Shown here: positions 51,112 to 59,078 of the stretch, in pieces
Numbering within the stretch: the stretch's first letter is position 1
How the letters are laid out: each line of letters opens with the position of its first letter
Source: Parasedimentitalea marina
Lineage (GTDB): Bacteria; Pseudomonadota; Alphaproteobacteria; Rhodobacterales; Rhodobacteraceae
NCBI RefSeq assembly: GCF_004006175.1
Contig: NZ_CP033219.1
Coordinates: 1,612,001 to 1,676,000, forward strand
Direction: 5' to 3'
DNA: 64,000 bases
Made by a program: the position numbers and the translations under genes
The notes under the pieces: model-generated
Databases searched by the model: none
Told to the model about the DNA's origin: nothing
What the model saw: only the letters and a program-made list of their open reading frames with translations

Positions 51112-53244
51112 TCAACCGGCGTCGTCCCGTTTGGCAAATTCTTCTACTTTCTGAAAACCGCGATACTCGGGCAGCTCGATGTAGCTGCGCAGCCAATCGG
51201 CCTCGCCACTGCCAACCCGTTTCCCGGCGTCTGATTTCGCGATGATGTCTTTGGCGTCTTGGAACCGCTCTTTGGGGGTTGAAGCGGGTTGAAACCGCCC
51301 AACGGCCTTGGGTTTTGGATCTAATTTCGCCTTGTCCTTCACCCGCTGCTCGAAGGCTTGCCGCGCCTCAACCACTACTGGATCTGACGTGACCTGATGG
51401 CGAGGAACCGACACGGTCTTTTTGCTGAAAACCGGTTTCACAACCTTGGCTTCAACCAATTCCGATTGCGTCGCCGCTCGGGCGGTCCTGTCGGCGGCAA
51501 TCTCTTGAACGGACAGAGGGCGGTGGGCCTTCAGAAGCTCCTTTTGTGCTCTCTTGATCCTGTGATTACGGCGTTCAACTTCCTTGGCCCCGGTAACGTT
51601 GAAGAACCCGACTGTTTGCCGACATTCGGCAAATCCGAGGTAAGACCCGTCGAGCTCGTAGATATGAACACCGGAATGCAGATCCTCTGGATCAAATCGG
51701 GCCACAATCTTTTTGCCAGCCCGCTCAGACATCCAGTCTGAATGATAGAAGTTCCTGAACAGTTGGAGCTGGCCGTTGTCCTTGTTCAGCTTGCCGGTCT
51801 CTTGACCCATCAGCCAAAGGCGACGTTGATCCTCGGTTGCCTTGCGGATAGGGGCTGTGGCGTAGCTCTCCGCAAATGTCTCGTCGAAGGATCGCCCCCG
51901 TGCAGTAGGGGACAATCGGCCCTCGCGTAAATTGTGCTCCTCAACTCCTTCAGCCACAACCTTCACAAAATCGTCTAGAGGGATCGCACGATTGCCGTAG
52001 TTTTCGGGTTTGGCATCTGGACGGTTGCCAGTATAAGCGCCGTCAAAGCGGGGGTCTAAAGCGATGTCCTTTGCAAAATCCCGGAACCCACGTTCAATCG
52101 GTTTAGATTGGCCACTTGCGGGCTTGGCCCAGTGAACTTGAATGCCCAGATTGGGAAGCACACCAAGGGGATCGTCTTTGCGCACCTTAAAGCGAAAGCG
52201 GTTCGGAATGCCGCCGGTGAGCCATTTACCGGTAAACTCCCGTCCGTTGTCGAACAGGCAATGGCTAGGGATGCCCCAGGTTTCGACCAATTCGCCAAAG
52301 GCGGCCATGACCATTACCATGTTGGGTGAATGATCGATGCGCCAGCTCAACATCTTGCCGGAATAGAGATCCTGGAAGGCAACGATCTGGGGCCTGTTTA
52401 TGGTGCCGTCGGGCCAGCGCACGAAGACGTCAAACTTGTGGCAATCGGCGTTAACGCCTTCGAGCGCCGTCAGGGTGGTACGGTCCCGGATCTGCGCCGG
52501 AAAACAGCGCAACAAGCCCGCAAAACCTTCACGGGCCAACACTTGGCAAAGGCGCGGTACTTCATCGTCCAATCGCCGCTTTGCAGTCTTGCTGATCAGG
52601 ATGTCCCAACCCTCATGCTTGGCTTTTTTGCAGGCAGCGCGATAGCATTGGGCAAATGTTGGTGGTCCTTGGCGCAGATAATCGCTTGTTAAATAGTCCA
52701 TAAACGCTTGGGTGCAGGCCGCCTTATTGGGCTTGCGAACAGCCAAACGGTTACGCGGCACCAGATAGGCCAGGCGGTCCTCAGGGGCGACGCCTTCAAC
52801 CATGCCGATCCAGTTGTAGACACTGCGGGCAGAGGAGCCACATTGGCGCGCGGCCTCGGCCACGGCGTGAACATGGGTAACGCCGGACTGGTGCAGACCT
52901 TCCACCATTTGCAGCGCAGCCAGCCGGGTTCTAGCCTTGGTCTTTGCAGTTTCCGGCAGGCTATCAAATGCGGCCCAGGCATTGCCCCGGTCCGGGCGTT
53001 CGTCAGGGGTCTCAGCGGCATCTGTCAGCAGCTTGCGCCGTGCTGCTAAGGGCAACACCGACCAGTGATATATCCAGCCGCCACCGCGTCCAACCTTGCG
53101 CTTGGCGCAGCCTTCAATGGCGCGCCAGCCGAACCGCTGTGCCAGCAGGTTTATGCCTGGTTTGCTGCCCGGCAGTTCGGGCAGGCCAGAGTTGGCCAGC
53201 TCTTCAACTGTCCACCAGATCTGTTTGGGTTCAACGACGCTCAT
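51112..53244 (-). CDS. MuA-like DDE transposase
   Basis: A 710-residue transposase. An N-terminal Mu-type DNA-binding domain (WWTVEELANSGLPELPGSK) is followed by helix-turn-helix end-binding domains (about 90-260) and an rve/DDE core with Asp267 (NADCHKFDVF), Asp332 (FDNGREF) and Glu384 (KPIERGFRDFAKD). These agree closely with the Mu triad positions 269, 336 and 392. The C-terminal regions (MSERAGKKIVARFDPEDLHS; lysine-rich tail) match Mu domain II-beta and III. ATG at 53244 follows GGGGTGA and overlaps the ParB-like gene stop. The gene appears intact. Confidence 0.93.
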   Translation of the reverse strand: MSVVEPKQIWWTVEELANSGLPELPGSKPGINLLAQRFGWRAIEGCAKRKVGRGGGWIYHWSVLPLAARRKLLTDAAETPDERPDRGNAWAAFDSLPETAKTKARTRLAALQMVEGLHQSGVTHVHAVAEAARQCGSSARSVYNWIGMVEGVAPEDRLAYLVPRNRLAVRKPNKAACTQAFMDYLTSDYLRQGPPTFAQCYRAACKKAKHEGWDILISKTAKRRLDDEVPRLCQVLAREGFAGLLRCFPAQIRDRTTLTALEGVNADCHKFDVFVRWPDGTINRPQIVAFQDLYSGKMLSWRIDHSPNMVMVMAAFGELVETWGIPSHCLFDNGREFTGKWLTGGIPNRFRFKVRKDDPLGVLPNLGIQVHWAKPASGQSKPIERGFRDFAKDIALDPRFDGAYTGNRPDAKPENYGNRAIPLDDFVKVVAEGVEEHNLREGRLSPTARGRSFDETFAESYATAPIRKATEDQRRLWLMGQETGKLNKDNGQLQLFRNFYHSDWMSERAGKKIVARFDPEDLHSGVHIYELDGSYLGFAECRQTVGFFNVTGAKEVERRNHRIKRAQKELLKAHRPLSVQEIAADRTARAATQSELVEAKVVKPVFSKKTVSVPRHQVTSDPVVVEARQAFEQRVKDKAKLDPKPKAVGRFQPASTPKERFQDAKDIIAKSDAGKRVGSGEADWLRSYIELPEYRGFQKVEEFAKRDDAG

Positions 53245-53248
53245 TTGG

Positions 53249-54151
53249 TCACCCCGCCCGTTTGCTGGTGAAGGGGACGATTTCGGCATCTGTTTCCAGG
53301 GCTTCGTCGCTAACGACTAGGGCGTCTTTGCCCAGTAGCTCCAGCAGCTCGTCGCGGTGATCCTCGGCAAACCTCCGCCGGGCTTCTTTTGGGGCCCGTG
53401 AATAGGCGTCGTTTAGTTTTCTGCGCGCTGCCTCAACCGGGTCTTTAACTGCAGTTCCGGGGGATTTCTTGCGGGCCAGAACTTCCTTGGCGGATTTGGC
53501 GGTGCCATCACCCAGGGCGCGGCAAATATTGGCACGGTCAGTGGCTTCGCCGCATTTTGCGATCAGTTCAAGGTCAGTGAATTGGATCCGTTTGGGCGCA
53601 TTCCGCAGTTGGGATATTTCTTCGCGAGACAGCTTTCCCCCCACACTGATCAGGCGTCGGATATGGCGTTCTCCCTTGTCGAAAACTTCGGATGCGTTGG
53701 CTGCAAAACTGCTAACGGACATAATGTCCGTTGGCACTCCATTCTTTGCACGTCCTCCGGCACTTCCACGAGCGGCCTCGGGGTGATCTTTCTCATACAG
53801 CGCCTTATGCGCCGCCAGAAATACTGCCATATCAAGGGCGCTCAACGGTGCTCCGGCGACATTGGCGTCAACTTCGATCCGAATAGCTTGGTCAAGGGTA
53901 CAGTTACTCACACTGACCGGGACCTCTTCCAACCCGATTTCTTGGGCGGCACACAGTCGGTGCAGACCGTCCATAAGCCGATAGCCCCCATTCACCTTGC
54001 GGACCAATAGCGGCTGCAAGATGCGACCAACTTCACTAATGGACGATACAATGCTGGCGACACCAGTCGGCGATGCGGTGCGCAGGCGCTCTTCTACCTG
54101 GATGGACGTAACGGGTAGGGTGTCTATTTTCTGCCAATTAGGGTGGCGCAT
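53249..54151 (-). CDS. ParB/Spo0J-like nuclease-domain protein
   Basis: A 300-residue protein with an N-terminal ParB-like domain (about 10-100): LPVTSIQVEERLRT, GRILQPLLVRKVNGGYRLMD, GLHRLCAAQEIG, then helices with ERHIRRLISVGGKLSREE. The C-terminus is basic. Such proteins precede transposase genes in some alphaproteobacterial Mu-like phages; a role in CTP-dependent DNA binding or regulation is inference. ATG at 54151 follows TAGGAGC; an upstream open extension lacks support. It overlaps the start of the MuA gene. Confidence 0.85.
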   Translation of the reverse strand: MRHPNWQKIDTLPVTSIQVEERLRTASPTGVASIVSSISEVGRILQPLLVRKVNGGYRLMDGLHRLCAAQEIGLEEVPVSVSNCTLDQAIRIEVDANVAGAPLSALDMAVFLAAHKALYEKDHPEAARGSAGGRAKNGVPTDIMSVSSFAANASEVFDKGERHIRRLISVGGKLSREEISQLRNAPKRIQFTDLELIAKCGEATDRANICRALGDGTAKSAKEVLARKKSPGTAVKDPVEAARRKLNDAYSRAPKEARRRFAEDHRDELLELLGKDALVVSDEALETDAEIVPFTSKRAG

Positions 54152-54273
54152 GGGGATGCTCCTAAATGAAAAGTTAGCGGGTAGGGGAGGGGGCCTGGGC
54201 AGCAAACAACTGCTGACAAAGAAGGCTTCCGTGTCTATCGTCGCGTTCATTAAAAAGACGGAGGAATTCAACC

Positions 54274-54507
54274 GTGGAAGAACAATTGCGAAAACGCATT
54301 TTTGATTTAGAGGCCCGACTGCGCGCACAAAACGTATTGCTAATGTCCCTCATTGTTTCACTCTCCTCGGACAATGAATGCACGGTTAAAGAGGCTCTTG
54401 AACTTGCCGAGCAACAAGCCGGTTCGGGCGATGTAGCCGGACTTGAAACCAGCGCCAGTTATCTCTCCGAAATGGTTGCCGAGCTGCGTTTTGTTCTTGA
54501 GCCGTAA
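54274..54507 (+). CDS. Small coiled-coil-like protein (plus strand)
   Basis: A 77-residue frame with GTG start and a strong GGAGGA eight bases upstream. The N-terminal 22 residues form a charged helix (EEQLRKRIFDLEARLRAQNV), then LLMSLIVSLSSDNE and a second helix (VKEALELAEQQAGSGDVAGL). It is antisense to the 3' end of the minus-strand gene 54358-54897, so at most one is fully used in this stretch. Unrecognised. Confidence 0.5.
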   Translation: MEEQLRKRIFDLEARLRAQNVLLMSLIVSLSSDNECTVKEALELAEQQAGSGDVAGLETSASYLSEMVAELRFVLEP

Positions 54508-54897
54508 GGCACCGGCCTTTGCAGCGTTAAGGTCAAAGAAGCCGACTTTTGGTCGCGTATGCCCCCTCTTTCTCTGGGCAACGGTTTCTTGAAACTGGTC
54601 GCGGTTAAGGAGGAAACGTTCACAGTCGCCAAGCGTTCGGTCGTTCAATAGAGCCGTAGCCCAGGCGGCCACCTTTTCCTGTGCCAGGCATTCTGCTTCG
54701 ACTGTGTCGTCTAGATCGTGGGCAATACTCTCTGCGGATGCAGACCCGGCTTTCACAGAGGCCAGTTGGTCTATCAGATCCGCTCTGAGCGCCGCGAGAC
54801 GCGTGTGCCTGGCAACGGCTTCTATCAAGCCGGATAGGCGTTCTGGCGCGGTCATTGGTGCTGTCGCCATGGCCTTGCATTGCTGTTCAAAAGTCAT
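54358..54897 (-). CDS. Hypothetical Mu-like early protein
   Basis: A 179-residue frame. The first 120 residues look like a real helical protein (ERLSGLIEAVARHTRLAALR, SAESIAHDLDDTVEAECLAQ, CERFLLNRDQFQETVAQRKR). The last 60 (KNKTQLGNHFGEITGAGFKS) are antisense to the gene at 54274-54507 and look less natural. GGAGACA lies nine bases upstream of the ATG. I do not recognise a family. The orientation fits the early operon. Confidence 0.5.
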   Translation of the reverse strand: MTFEQQCKAMATAPMTAPERLSGLIEAVARHTRLAALRADLIDQLASVKAGSASAESIAHDLDDTVEAECLAQEKVAAWATALLNDRTLGDCERFLLNRDQFQETVAQRKRGHTRPKVGFFDLNAAKAGALRLKNKTQLGNHFGEITGAGFKSGYIARTGLLLGKFKSLFNRAFIVRGE

Positions 54898-55066
54898 CGA
54901 AAAATGTCTCCTGCCAAAAGTCCAAAAATGAGAATTATGAAAAGTGAGGCCGCGCCGAGGATCTCGCCGAGCCAGAAAAGGGCGGTGCCAAACCAAGCGC
55001 GTCGGCCCCAGCGTCTCTGCTTTAATGTGCAATGGCTGGGGCCCGTCTTCGCGAGTGTTGGGCGTG

Positions 55067-55106
55067 AAAAAAAAGCCCCCAGTGGTGCATCCCCATGACC
55101 ACTGGG
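55067..55106 (-). terminator. Intrinsic terminator after the Ner-like gene
   Basis: Read on the minus strand, CCCAGTGGT pairs perfectly with ACCACTGGG around an 11-nt loop, then GGC and T8. It lies 62 bp after the stop of the 55169-55504 gene and would end or attenuate the early transcript before ParB and MuA. Confidence 0.88.
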
Positions 55107-55168
55107 AGAGTTGTCCAACCGGGCCCGAGCTGGAGCGTGGTTGGATTGGGAGTGAGGGTGAATATGTG

Positions 55169-55504
55169 TCACGATGCAGCCTTTGTGAGACAAACACTGT
55201 CCTTCGCACAGGTTTGTTGGCTCACTTGCCGAATTGCTGATTTGGAATGCTCTGGTAGTTCTTTTTGAGCCGCAACAATTAGCTCTTTTATATCAACGAA
55301 CGGATGGTTTGACTTCGCAATCTCAAATGCTCTTAGAGCATTACTGATGGCAACGAGTTTCTTCCCAGATGGTTCGAGGATTTTGTCACCTTCGAACCTG
55401 CAGATGTAGTTTGAGCGGAGCCCAGCCAACTCGCAGAGTGCGGTTTGCGGAATACCGAGTTTACGCCGTTTGTTTGTGCATTCTTGTGGAGTAATGAGTG
55501 TCAT
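55169..55504 (-). CDS. XRE-family phage regulator (Ner-like position)
   Basis: A 111-residue protein with an N-terminal HTH: CTNKRRKLGIPQTALCELAG and LRSNYICRFEGDKILEPSGK. By place and direction (first leftward gene, divergent from the other repressor) it corresponds to Mu Ner, the early-promoter regulator. The upstream region carries direct repeats that it or the divergent repressor should bind. A terminator follows. Confidence 0.75.
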   Translation of the reverse strand: MTLITPQECTNKRRKLGIPQTALCELAGLRSNYICRFEGDKILEPSGKKLVAISNALRAFEIAKSNHPFVDIKELIVAAQKELPEHSKSAIRQVSQQTCAKDSVCLTKAAS

Positions 55505-55507
55505 TAT

Positions 55508-55597
55508 ATGTACCTTAGGATACTATAATGTAACTAAAGATACAATAATGTAGCCTTGTCAAGTATACATTTATGTATTACTTTGTACGCCAATGTA
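55508..55597. promoter_or_regulatory. Operator with ATGTA direct repeats between divergent repressors
   Basis: ATGTA occurs at 55508, 55528, 55548, 55573 and 55593, so spacings are 20, 20, 25 and 20. The first two units are 16-bp near-copies (ATGTACCTTAGGATAC and ATGTAACTAAAGATAC). TTGACA on the minus strand (55556-55561) could be a -35 box of the early promoter. The near two-turn period places the units on about the same DNA face, as for cooperative repressor binding. Confidence 0.7.
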
Positions 55598-55615
55598 GGG
55601 TTTTAGGGCGAAAAT

Positions 55616-55933
55616 ATGGACGCTGAAGCACGTAAGCGGCTTAGAATTGCAATCGCTGCCAGTAACATAACCGGGCAGTCCATTTGTGATAAATATGGGT
55701 GGCCAAAGAACTATGTATCACGCGTGGTGAATGGTGATATCAAAGGCCCTGATCCGACTAGGCTCTTGCATATTTGCGACGAACTAAACGTGGGAATTGT
55801 CTACGTCTTGACTGGCCGACAGACCACGTCGGACAGGCAAAACCTACTCAATGAGATTGCTCAATCACCTCAAGAAGTTATTGATCAAGTTGCTGATTTT
55901 GTTCGCGACATTGGTCTGGGGAGCGAGAGCTAG
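55616..55933 (+). CDS. Phage repressor-like HTH protein (c-like position)
   Basis: A 105-residue protein with an HTH (RRLRIAIAASNITGQSICDK-like start, then YGWPKNYVSRVVNGDIKGPD) and a short C-terminal helix (EVIDQVADFVRDIGL). It is divergent from the Ner-like gene across the repeat operator, the position of Mu repressor c. It lacks the larger C-terminal oligomerisation/degradation domain of Mu c. Confidence 0.7.
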   Translation: MDAEARKRLRIAIAASNITGQSICDKYGWPKNYVSRVVNGDIKGPDPTRLLHICDELNVGIVYVLTGRQTTSDRQNLLNEIAQSPQEVIDQVADFVRDIGLGSES

Positions 55934-56090
55934 AGTTTGCCAACAAGCGTCGGAGCTCATTCTCTATTTCTTTCAATTCGCTGTCTGAACAAGTTACAAT
56001 TTTGTGGGCGACAGACTGAACTTTCTTCAATGTTTCGACTAGTGCTTCAATTTCTTGCAGCTTTACGGCGTTCACCGGCTGATTGTTCAT
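55878..56090 (-). CDS. Small hypothetical protein convergent with the repressor
   Basis: A 70-residue frame predicted mostly helical (NAVKLQEIEALVETLKKVQS, ELKEIENELRRLLANSS). It overlaps the repressor 3' end by 56 bp on the other strand. AAGAAA lies before the ATG. Real coding is plausible from the heptad-like pattern but unproven. Confidence 0.4.
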   Translation of the reverse strand: MNNQPVNAVKLQEIEALVETLKKVQSVAHKIVTCSDSELKEIENELRRLLANSSSRSPDQCREQNQQLDQ

Positions 56091-56707
56091 TTTCTTATGC
56101 CTATGTTTTTAAAAATGTGCCTCTCATGAAAGTTGCTGAGGGGTGCATACACACATGGGTCCACTGCTGGCACAAGTGTGCAACTCTAAGGCCTTAATGT
56201 CAGTTTCTTTGGAACCGTTGTCCAGCCCGTCGGATCGTCCCGCATCTACAGATGACGCATTGCAGCCATTTGTTGTGAAAAGTACGAGCTACTAGATTGC
56301 CAGGTATTAAAGCTCTCGGTCGTTGGCCTAATTGGTGCTTTCGGCCCAGACCAGACCTTCGTGCCAAATCCTTCTAACGGCAGCAGTCAGCCCGAAGCTG
56401 ACCTGGCGCCGAAACCTATCGCCAAAATGGCGGACCTTCAAGGCGATGTGCAGCACAAGTTAGGCTGCGGCCAAGTCTCCACTCTCGGCATCTGCGAAAC
56501 TCCGTATCCAGGAGAGCATTCCGGCGTCACGAAGATCGAATTACGAACCTTCGCTGCGATCTTCCTTACGCCAACTTTATGCAAAGCAGGTAAACTTTCG
56601 AAAGTAGCACGTGGTAGTCATTTTACACCTTACTGGGCAACAAATGTGCAAAGAGGCCGGGTCATGAAGCAGCCAAGCTACGTCTAATGTGCAGAAGCCA
56701 AATAGGA
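56091..56707. other. Gene-free region right of the Mu-like element
   Basis: About 620 bp. It probably includes the element's right end, but no terminal repeat was identified. AGTTGC (56130) and GCAACT (56180) are a short inverted pair. The block ACGAACCTTCGCTGCGA (about 56556-56572) resembles, inverted, the dispersed sequence at 37113-37131. No credible gene. Confidence 0.45.
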
Positions 56708-57451
56708 TTAGGAAAACCTGCGCTGCACTATCACTGCAACCAATTCTGAAATCAGGACCAGAATAATAATCGCGAAGGTCACAGCTGCAGCTTTATCATA
56801 CTGGAAGGAGCGTACGTAAGTTTGGACATACAAACCAATCCCCCCTGCACCAACGATCCCCAGGACCAGGCTCTCACGTAAATTAAGCTCAAACCGGAAA
56901 ATGGTGTCGCGCAGGACAACCGGTGCCATTTGCGGCCAAATCCCCCAACGCAGCTGTTGCGCACGAGAGGCACCAGCGCTTTCGAGGGCTGCCACGGGAG
57001 CTGAGGCAACATTGTCGATCGCTTCGGCATAGAATTTGGCCAGCATACCTGTCGCATGGAAAGTGATTGCTAGAATGCCTGGCAGTGGTCCCAAACCAAC
57101 CGACCCCACCATCAACATTGCAACCACAATGAGAGGAATCGCCCGGATCATTGCAAGCAAGGCCCGCACGGGGCGCCAAATCAGTCGGGGGAACAGCTTT
57201 TCAGAAGCAAGCACCGCAAGGCCCGCGGATAGGATCACCGAGAAGAATGTGCCAAGGATTGCAATGCGCAAGGTTTCTAGCAAACCTTTCAGGATCTCGG
57301 GCCAGACGCTCCAATCCGGGGGGAACATACGTGCCAGAAAATCTGCCAGACGCGGCGCGGCGGACGACAGCTTGTCAGTGCTGATATCCGCACTGAGCCC
57401 GGCCCAAATCACGGCTCCGCCGATAAGTATCCAGATCAAATTTCGTGTCAT
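56708..57451 (-). CDS. PhnE-type ABC transporter permease
   Basis: A 247-residue inner-membrane permease of the phosphonate (PhnE) class with about six helices (ILIGGAVIWAGLSADIS, ETLRIAILGTFFSVILSAGL) and the family loop ALESAGASRAQQLRWGIWPQ plus NLRESLVLGIVGAGGIGLYV. Its ATG overlaps the ATPase gene stop by one base. It is the last of four genes read from 60931. The substrate could be phosphate, phosphonate or, given the metal-type regulator, a metal species. Confidence 0.88.
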   Translation of the reverse strand: MTRNLIWILIGGAVIWAGLSADISTDKLSSAAPRLADFLARMFPPDWSVWPEILKGLLETLRIAILGTFFSVILSAGLAVLASEKLFPRLIWRPVRALLAMIRAIPLIVVAMLMVGSVGLGPLPGILAITFHATGMLAKFYAEAIDNVASAPVAALESAGASRAQQLRWGIWPQMAPVVLRDTIFRFELNLRESLVLGIVGAGGIGLYVQTYVRSFQYDKAAAVTFAIIILVLISELVAVIVQRRFS

Positions 57452-58221
57452 CAGCCAACCAAACGCAGATCTGTGTCCGATCGAAAACCATCATAGAGTT
57501 GTGTAATGTCTTCTTGGGTCAAATGCGCCGAGAGACGATCAAACATGATTTCACCATCGCGCAGCCCAATAACCCGGTCAGCAAAGGTTTGTGCCAACTG
57601 GGGTTGGTGAGAACTGAAAATGACGGCAGTTTCGCCGTCACTGGCGCGTGATGTAATCAGCTCTAACACTTTTGCAGCCCGTGACGGGTCAAGGTTGCTT
57701 ACAGGTTCATCCGCCAGAATCAGACGTGGTTCCTGCGCCAGACAGCGGGCGATGGCAACGCGCTGACGTTGGCCCCCAGACAACTGATCTGCGCGTCGAT
57801 CTTCAAAATCGGACAGGCCTACATCTGATAAAGCACGCGCAACGATCAGATGATCTCCAGTATCAAAGGTCCCCCAAAGAGAGGGCCAGCCCCGCGTGCG
57901 CCCCATGCGGCCATTCATGACGTTTTGATACACGCTCAGGCGGTGAAGCAAAGCAAATTCCTGAAAGATAAACCCAACATCCGCGCGATCACTGCGTGTG
58001 AATCGTTGTCTTTTGGAAAGAGCTATATTTAGAACATGAGCCTCGCCAGATCCCAGACTTAGGCGGCGATCAAGTAACTCCAGCAATGTGGACTTGCCAG
58101 CCCCGGATGGCCCGAGCAATGCAATCCGCTCACCCTTCGATACAGAGAAGTTTATATTTTTCAATGCAGAAACTCCATCAAACTGATGTGAGACACCACA
58201 AAGGGACAGGCATGCGGTCAT
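57451..58221 (-). CDS. PhnC-type ABC transporter ATP-binding protein
   Basis: A 256-residue ATPase: Walker A in LLGPSGAGKSTLLELLD, Q-loop in VGFIFQEFALLHRL, signature in DQLSGGQRQRVAIARCLAQE, Walker B in PRLILADEPVSNLD, and switch His in VIFSSHQPQLAQ. This order and length fit PhnC. It overlaps the receptor gene by four bases (ATGA) and the permease by one, so the three are translationally coupled. Confidence 0.92.
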   Translation of the reverse strand: MTACLSLCGVSHQFDGVSALKNINFSVSKGERIALLGPSGAGKSTLLELLDRRLSLGSGEAHVLNIALSKRQRFTRSDRADVGFIFQEFALLHRLSVYQNVMNGRMGRTRGWPSLWGTFDTGDHLIVARALSDVGLSDFEDRRADQLSGGQRQRVAIARCLAQEPRLILADEPVSNLDPSRAAKVLELITSRASDGETAVIFSSHQPQLAQTFADRVIGLRDGEIMFDRLSAHLTQEDITQLYDGFRSDTDLRLVG

Positions 58222-59078
58222 TCAAGTAACCCGTATTTCTGCGCCATATGACGGACACCATCATAGGCCGTGGTATCGGCAACAACATATCCATCCGGCC
58301 CATAAAGATACGCTAGAAGATACCGGTTCTCAGGCATGTTCAGCGTCAGCATCATCTGGGTGAAATTTGCTTTCATTTCGTCGGCCAAGTCAGGGCGCGC
58401 AATGATCGCGTGGCTGGGGATCTGCACGGACTCACCAATCACCTTGATTTCAGTCTGCTGTTCCGGTGTCAGCAGCATATCAGCATATTGGCTGGCCCCC
58501 GCCGCATCAACAAGCCCGTTTGCCATCGCCTGCATCGCCTGCTGGTAGCCCCCCGCAAAAAAGCTGTTGCCAAAGAACTCCGCCGCGCCTTGGGTGCCGG
58601 TGAAGAGGCCATCCTCAACAAACAAATCAAGTGGGTAAAGATAGCCGGACTCTGACACGGGATCCGCAAAAGCAATGTCGCGGCCTTTCAAGTCGGCAAG
58701 CGTATCAATGCCGCTGTCCTTGCGCACAAATACCCGGCCCGCGTAACTGGGATAGTCCCGGTAAACCTCGGACACCAGCGGCTCCGCCCCGATTTGGGCC
58801 TCGGCCAGCACAAATGGCAGCGCCCCCATGAACGAGATATCAGCATCGCCATTGCGCAGGGCCTCGACTGCGGCAGCGTGGTCATAGGTCACATAGCCCT
58901 GAACCGGCACGCCTAGCTGATCGCCCATCCATGCAGTGATGACATCAATATCCCCCAGTAGCTTTTCAGGGTTTTCCTGAGGGATGAACGCGATTTTCAG
59001 GCTGTCTTCGGCGAAGGCTGCTGATGCGGTGAGCGTCAAGGCGCTAAAAGATGAAAGTAACATGCGGCGGCTGAACAT
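58218..59078 (-). CDS. PhnD-type ABC transporter substrate-binding protein
   Basis: A 286-residue periplasmic receptor. A signal peptide (RRMLLSSFSALTLTASAAFA) is followed by the PhnD-like fold: SLKIAFIPQENPEKLLGDID, VTYDHAAAVEALRNGDADIS, DTLADLKGRDIAFADPVSES, and GGYQQAMQAMANGLVDAAGA. The ATG overlaps the stop of the upstream cytochrome gene (TAATG). The ligand cannot be read; PhnD-like receptors have diverse oxyanion or metal-linked roles. Gene order places it between a di-haem cytochrome and the transporter ATPase. Confidence 0.9.
   Translation of the reverse strand: MFSRRMLLSSFSALTLTASAAFAEDSLKIAFIPQENPEKLLGDIDVITAWMGDQLGVPVQGYVTYDHAAAVEALRNGDADISFMGALPFVLAEAQIGAEPLVSEVYRDYPSYAGRVFVRKDSGIDTLADLKGRDIAFADPVSESGYLYPLDLFVEDGLFTGTQGAAEFFGNSFFAGGYQQAMQAMANGLVDAAGASQYADMLLTPEQQTEIKVIGESVQIPSHAIIARPDLADEMKANFTQMMLTLNMPENRYLLAYLYGPDGYVVADTTAYDGVRHMAQKYGLLE

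Larger units (their letters stand above)
45950..56090. mobile_element. Mu-like transposable prophage, early region only
   Basis: The block holds divergent repressors and operator at its right side (55.2-55.9 kb), then ParB-like, MuA, MuB, a winged-helix protein, small regulators, DUF3164, GemA and two Mor/C-like activators, all leftward with many 4-bp ATGA overlaps. This is the Mu early order c/ner - A - B - gemA - mor. No lysis, portal, protease, head or tail genes follow. The amidohydrolase gene on the opposite strand starts right after. Limits given are gene limits: I could not identify the terminal TG/CA ends or a target duplication. Either the late half was deleted or this is a satellite-like element. 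Confidence 0.85.

Noticed and set aside
54894..55193. Open minus-strand frame ending in a hydrophobic helix (LGEILGAASLFIILIFGLL) whose stop overlaps the ATG at 54897
   Set aside because: The only start codon lies upstream of a strong terminator (55067-55106), and no ATG, GTG or TTG occurs in frame after it. The hydrophobic tail and ATGA overlap are suggestive but not enough to call a gene.
45800..56200. Terminal inverted repeats or a 5-bp target duplication for the Mu-like element
   Set aside because: Manual comparison of the flanks (45.80-45.95 kb and 56.09-56.20 kb) gave no convincing matching ends, so no attachment site is annotated.
56361..56687. 108-codon plus-strand open frame right of the Mu-like element
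   Set aside because: No start signal and no family features; the sequence overlaps dispersed repeat fragments.
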